NCBI GenBank assembly: GCA_001767695.1
Contig: MELR01000010.1
Coordinates: forward strand, 1 to 39,960
From: Actinobacteria bacterium RBG_16_68_21
GTDB lineage: Bacteria; Actinomycetota; Acidimicrobiia; Spongiisociales; UBA11373
Reading direction: 5' to 3'
Length of the DNA stretch: 39,960 nt
Shown here: positions 38,073-39,960 of the stretch, in pieces
Layout: each line of letters opens with the position of its first letter
How positions within the stretch are numbered: position 1 is the first letter of the stretch
Made by a program: the position numbers and the translations under genes
The notes under the pieces: model-generated
Databases searched by the model: none
What the model saw: the letters and a program-made list of their open reading frames with translations, nothing else
What the model was told of the DNA's origin: nothing

Positions 38073-39086
38073 TCAGCCGGCTTGAACGCTGCTCCAGAAC
38101 TCGGCCGCCTGCCGGGCCGCGGTGTCCACCATCTGCAGTGACCGGTACGGAGACCGCCCCGAAGGCGCCGGAAACTTCTGGCCCACCGCTCCCTGCACGG
38201 TCGCCGCCACTGAAGCACTGATTGCCTCGAGGGCGTAGCCTCCTTCGAGGGCGAAGATCATGGGGACGCCGACCCGGGACAGGTGGGCCGCCGCCCGCCC
38301 GAAGTCTTCCGCTTCGAGCATCCAGTCGGCCAGGGGGTCGGCACGATGGCCGTCATAGCCGGCGCTGACCAGGAGCCAATCGGGAGCGAATTCGCCGAGG
38401 ATCGGAACCACGATGCGGACGAAGGCCTCCTCGACGGCATCCCCGGCCGTGCCCGCGGGGAGGGGAACATTCACGGTCCTGCCGCGGCCGGCGCCGTGGC
38501 CCACCTCGTCGACCCATCCGCTCCCCGGATAGAAGGGGAACTGATGAAGCGACAGATAGAGAACGTCGCCCCGTGACAGGAAGGTGTCCTGGGTCCCGTC
38601 TCCGTGATGGACATCGACGTCGACGATCGCCACCCGCGAACCGTCGGCGGTGAGGCGCTCGGCGACTATGGCGATGTTGTTGAAGATGCAGAATCCCAGG
38701 GCGCGGGCGGAGTGAGCGTGGTGTCCCGGGGGCCGAACCGCCAGGAAGGCGACCGGGGATGCTCCCCCCAAGATCGCCGCGACCGCCTCCAGACCGGCAC
38801 CGGCCGCTCGACGGGCCGCCTCCCACGACTCGGGGACGGCACCCGTGTCGGGATCGAGGTCTCCCCCTCCCGAAGCGCAGAACTCGGCAATCGCCGCCAC
38901 GTAGCCGGGCTCATGAACCAACGCCAGGTCGGCCAGAGATGCCAACGGTGCGGGACGCTCCTCGATCTCGCCGCCCCAGGAGCGGGCTCCTTGAAGGGCG
39001 GCTTCGATCCGCGACGGACGTTCGGGGTGTCCCGGCGAGTTCTGATGGAGGAGACACGCGGGGTGACTGATCACCAGCGGCTTCAC
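38073..39086 (-). CDS. Histone-deacetylase-like (class II) amidohydrolase
   Basis: 337 residues from GTG 39086; the ORF-track start overlaps the divergent gene. HPACLLHQNSPGHPERPSRI opens the family fold; FLAVRPPGHHAHSARALGFCIFNNIAI contains the catalytic His pair, VAIVDVDVHHGDGTQDTF the zinc Asp and His, and LLVSAGYDGHRADPLADW the second Asp and following His. Bacterial members deacetylate polyamines or other acetylamides with zinc. Substrate unknown; GNAT acetyltransferase lies divergently next door, which may or may not be linked. Confidence 0.9.
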   Translation of the reverse strand: MKPLVISHPACLLHQNSPGHPERPSRIEAALQGARSWGGEIEERPAPLASLADLALVHEPGYVAAIAEFCASGGGDLDPDTGAVPESWEAARRAAGAGLEAVAAILGGASPVAFLAVRPPGHHAHSARALGFCIFNNIAIVAERLTADGSRVAIVDVDVHHGDGTQDTFLSRGDVLYLSLHQFPFYPGSGWVDEVGHGAGRGRTVNVPLPAGTAGDAVEEAFVRIVVPILGEFAPDWLLVSAGYDGHRADPLADWMLEAEDFGRAAAHLSRVGVPMIFALEGGYALEAISASVAATVQGAVGQKFPAPSGRSPYRSLQMVDTAARQAAEFWSSVQAG

Positions 39087-39146
39087 ATCCCCAACTCTCG
39101 CAGGTTCCAGAGTGCTTCTCGATTCGGGCGCGCCCCGGCGTGTCGA

Positions 39147-39152
39147 TACCAT
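39147..39152 (+). promoter_or_regulatory. -10 box, leaderless, GNAT gene
   Basis: TACCAT, 7 nt before GTG 39160. Confidence 0.6.
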
Positions 39153-39159
39153 CGCCGCG

Positions 39160-39882
39160 GTGAACACACGGGTTCGGGTGGAGGGGAATTGGCCGGAACC
39201 GATCACCCTCCGTAAGGGATGGGCCCGGGCCGAGTCGCGTCCCTGGAATGAGGTCGTCCCGATGGCTCACCTCCGCCTCTGTCGTGGCGGGGGCCCTTCG
39301 TTCATCGACGACTGTGTGGATGCCCTGGGCGAGGTCGGCGTGACCGGCGTCCTCTCCCCGCCCCTCCCCCCGTCGGCTCAGAAATCGTGGCGCGACGCCT
39401 CTTTCGATCGCCACGCCGATCTGGCGCTGTTCCGTCGCGAACTAGACCGCATCCCCCCGCCGGGCCACCTGGTGGTCGCCGGCACCGAAGAGGACCTCGA
39501 CGAGGCGCTCCGCATCGACGCCGCCGCGTTCGACGACTTCTGGCAATTCGATCGCAGGGCTCTCGTGGAGGCGATGGCGGCGACCCCGCGGTCTGTGTTC
39601 CAGGTGGTCCGCCACCCGTCCGGCGGCCTTGCCGGATTCGCGGTGAGCGGCGCCGGCACCACGATCGCCTACTTGCAGCGCCTCGCCGTCGACCCAGAGT
39701 CACAGGGCAGCGGCATCGGGCGCTCGCTGGTGCGCTCCTCGGCGCGCTGGGCGAAGCGGGAAGGAGCCCATGCCCTCATCCTCAACACCCAGCTGGACAA
39801 CGCACCCGCCATCGGGCTGTACCACTCCGAAGGATTCGCCGTGCTCGACGAACCGTTGGCGGTGCTGAAGAGAGCGGTGTAG
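39160..39882 (+). CDS. GNAT-family N-acetyltransferase
   Basis: 240 residues from GTG 39160, trimmed from the ORF-track ATG 39112 on promoter evidence. The N-terminal 110 residues are divergent (PMAHLRLCRGGGPSFIDDC), the C-terminal half is a GNAT domain with AYLQRLAVDPESQGSGIGRSLV as the acetyl-CoA loop and TQLDNAPAIGLYHSEGF as the closing motif, similar to RimI-type enzymes. The acceptor is unknown. Divergent from the deacetylase; ends at a heptamer array. Confidence 0.85.
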   Translation: MNTRVRVEGNWPEPITLRKGWARAESRPWNEVVPMAHLRLCRGGGPSFIDDCVDALGEVGVTGVLSPPLPPSAQKSWRDASFDRHADLALFRRELDRIPPPGHLVVAGTEEDLDEALRIDAAAFDDFWQFDRRALVEAMAATPRSVFQVVRHPSGGLAGFAVSGAGTTIAYLQRLAVDPESQGSGIGRSLVRSSARWAKREGAHALILNTQLDNAPAIGLYHSEGFAVLDEPLAVLKRAV

Positions 39883-39887
39883 GACCC

Positions 39888-39957
39888 GGTCTCCCGCCTC
39901 CCGTCTCCCGTCTCCTGAGGCAGTCGCACCCGGCGGGCGACGGGCGACGGGCGACAC
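39888..39957. repeat. Heptamer array R12, head-to-head, at window edge
   Basis: Ten in-phase units right after the GNAT stop: GGTCTCC, CGCCTCC, CGTCTCC twice, two spacer units, then CCGGCGG, GCGACGG twice and GCGACAC in the opposite sense. It probably continues beyond the window. Confidence 0.82.
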
Positions 39958-39960
39958 GGC

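Noticed and set aside
1-39960. tRNA or rRNA genes, toxin-antitoxin pairs, phage or defence genes
   Set aside because: Looked for cloverleaf-type T-loop sequences, rRNA cores and typical defence or phage proteins on both strands and found none I could support.

Overview
The window is GC-rich DNA from the chromosome of a bacterium that is probably an actinomycete-related lineage (Actinomycetota, perhaps an uncultivated Acidimicrobiia-like group). The evidence is the PadR + short bacterial-type myo-inositol-1-phosphate synthase pair, F420-type PPOX protein, zinc-type S18, an LPFTG cell-wall protein, and a very high share of leaderless transcripts: a TANNNT box 6-9 nt before the start codon at roughly a dozen transcription-unit heads. 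The class assignment is inference. I see no rRNA, tRNA, prophage, CRISPR or complete transposon.

Layout. 1-2.5 kb: class III aminotransferase (runs off the left edge) and a beta-ureidopropionase-like nitrilase, with a small BP74-like lipoprotein between them. 2.5-4.9 kb: serine hydrolase, a membrane protein with a damaged start, a decayed YdeI/OmdA remnant, and a zinc-ribbon membrane protein. 4.9-7.8 kb: NitT/TauT-type ABC importer (ATPase, permease, lipoprotein), closed by strong hairpins. With the aminotransferase and nitrilase it suggests uptake and breakdown of a pyrimidine-like compound (inference). 8.0-10.7 kb: heme A synthase, a second importer permease on its own promoter, a GNAT. 10.8-13.8 kb (minus): the conserved rpsF-ssb-rpsR-rplI-dnaB block. 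13.9-15.3 kb: DUF192 lipoprotein and panB. 15.6-18.1 kb: PPOX protein, then padR-ino1 behind a clear palindromic operator. 18.2-19.6 kb: endonuclease IV and a membrane protein. 19.8-24.7 kb: a 1640-residue LPFTG surface protein with DUF11-like and SdrD-B-like repeats. 24.9-28.9 kb (minus): cis-prenyltransferase, a tandem YpfJ-like metalloprotease whose second domain has lost its catalytic motif, a small ferredoxin-like-fold protein, a glycosyltransferase. 29.0-31.3 kb: SDR/DUF2867 protein followed by a DUF1295 gene broken by a 92-bp palindromic element, and a 40-residue membrane protein missing from the ORF track. 31.4-35.4 kb: rimB-rimK, a six-helix membrane protein, prkA. 35.5-39.9 kb: CCA-adding enzyme, pilT, HDAC-like deacetylase, and a divergent GNAT.

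The signal I consider most unusual is between the genes. At least twelve intergenic stretches are built from degenerate 7-bp units in strict phase (best case 15 consecutive heptamers all starting CG at 15462-15566). Each locus has its own word that drifts along the array; several are arranged as head-to-head inverted arrays, several share a CGCAAGAG-like box, and they run into stop codons (DUF192, nfo, cca) and into one promoter (rimB). This looks like a dispersed heptameric repeat family comparable in unit length to the STRR repeats of filamentous cyanobacteria, but with different sequence and organisation.
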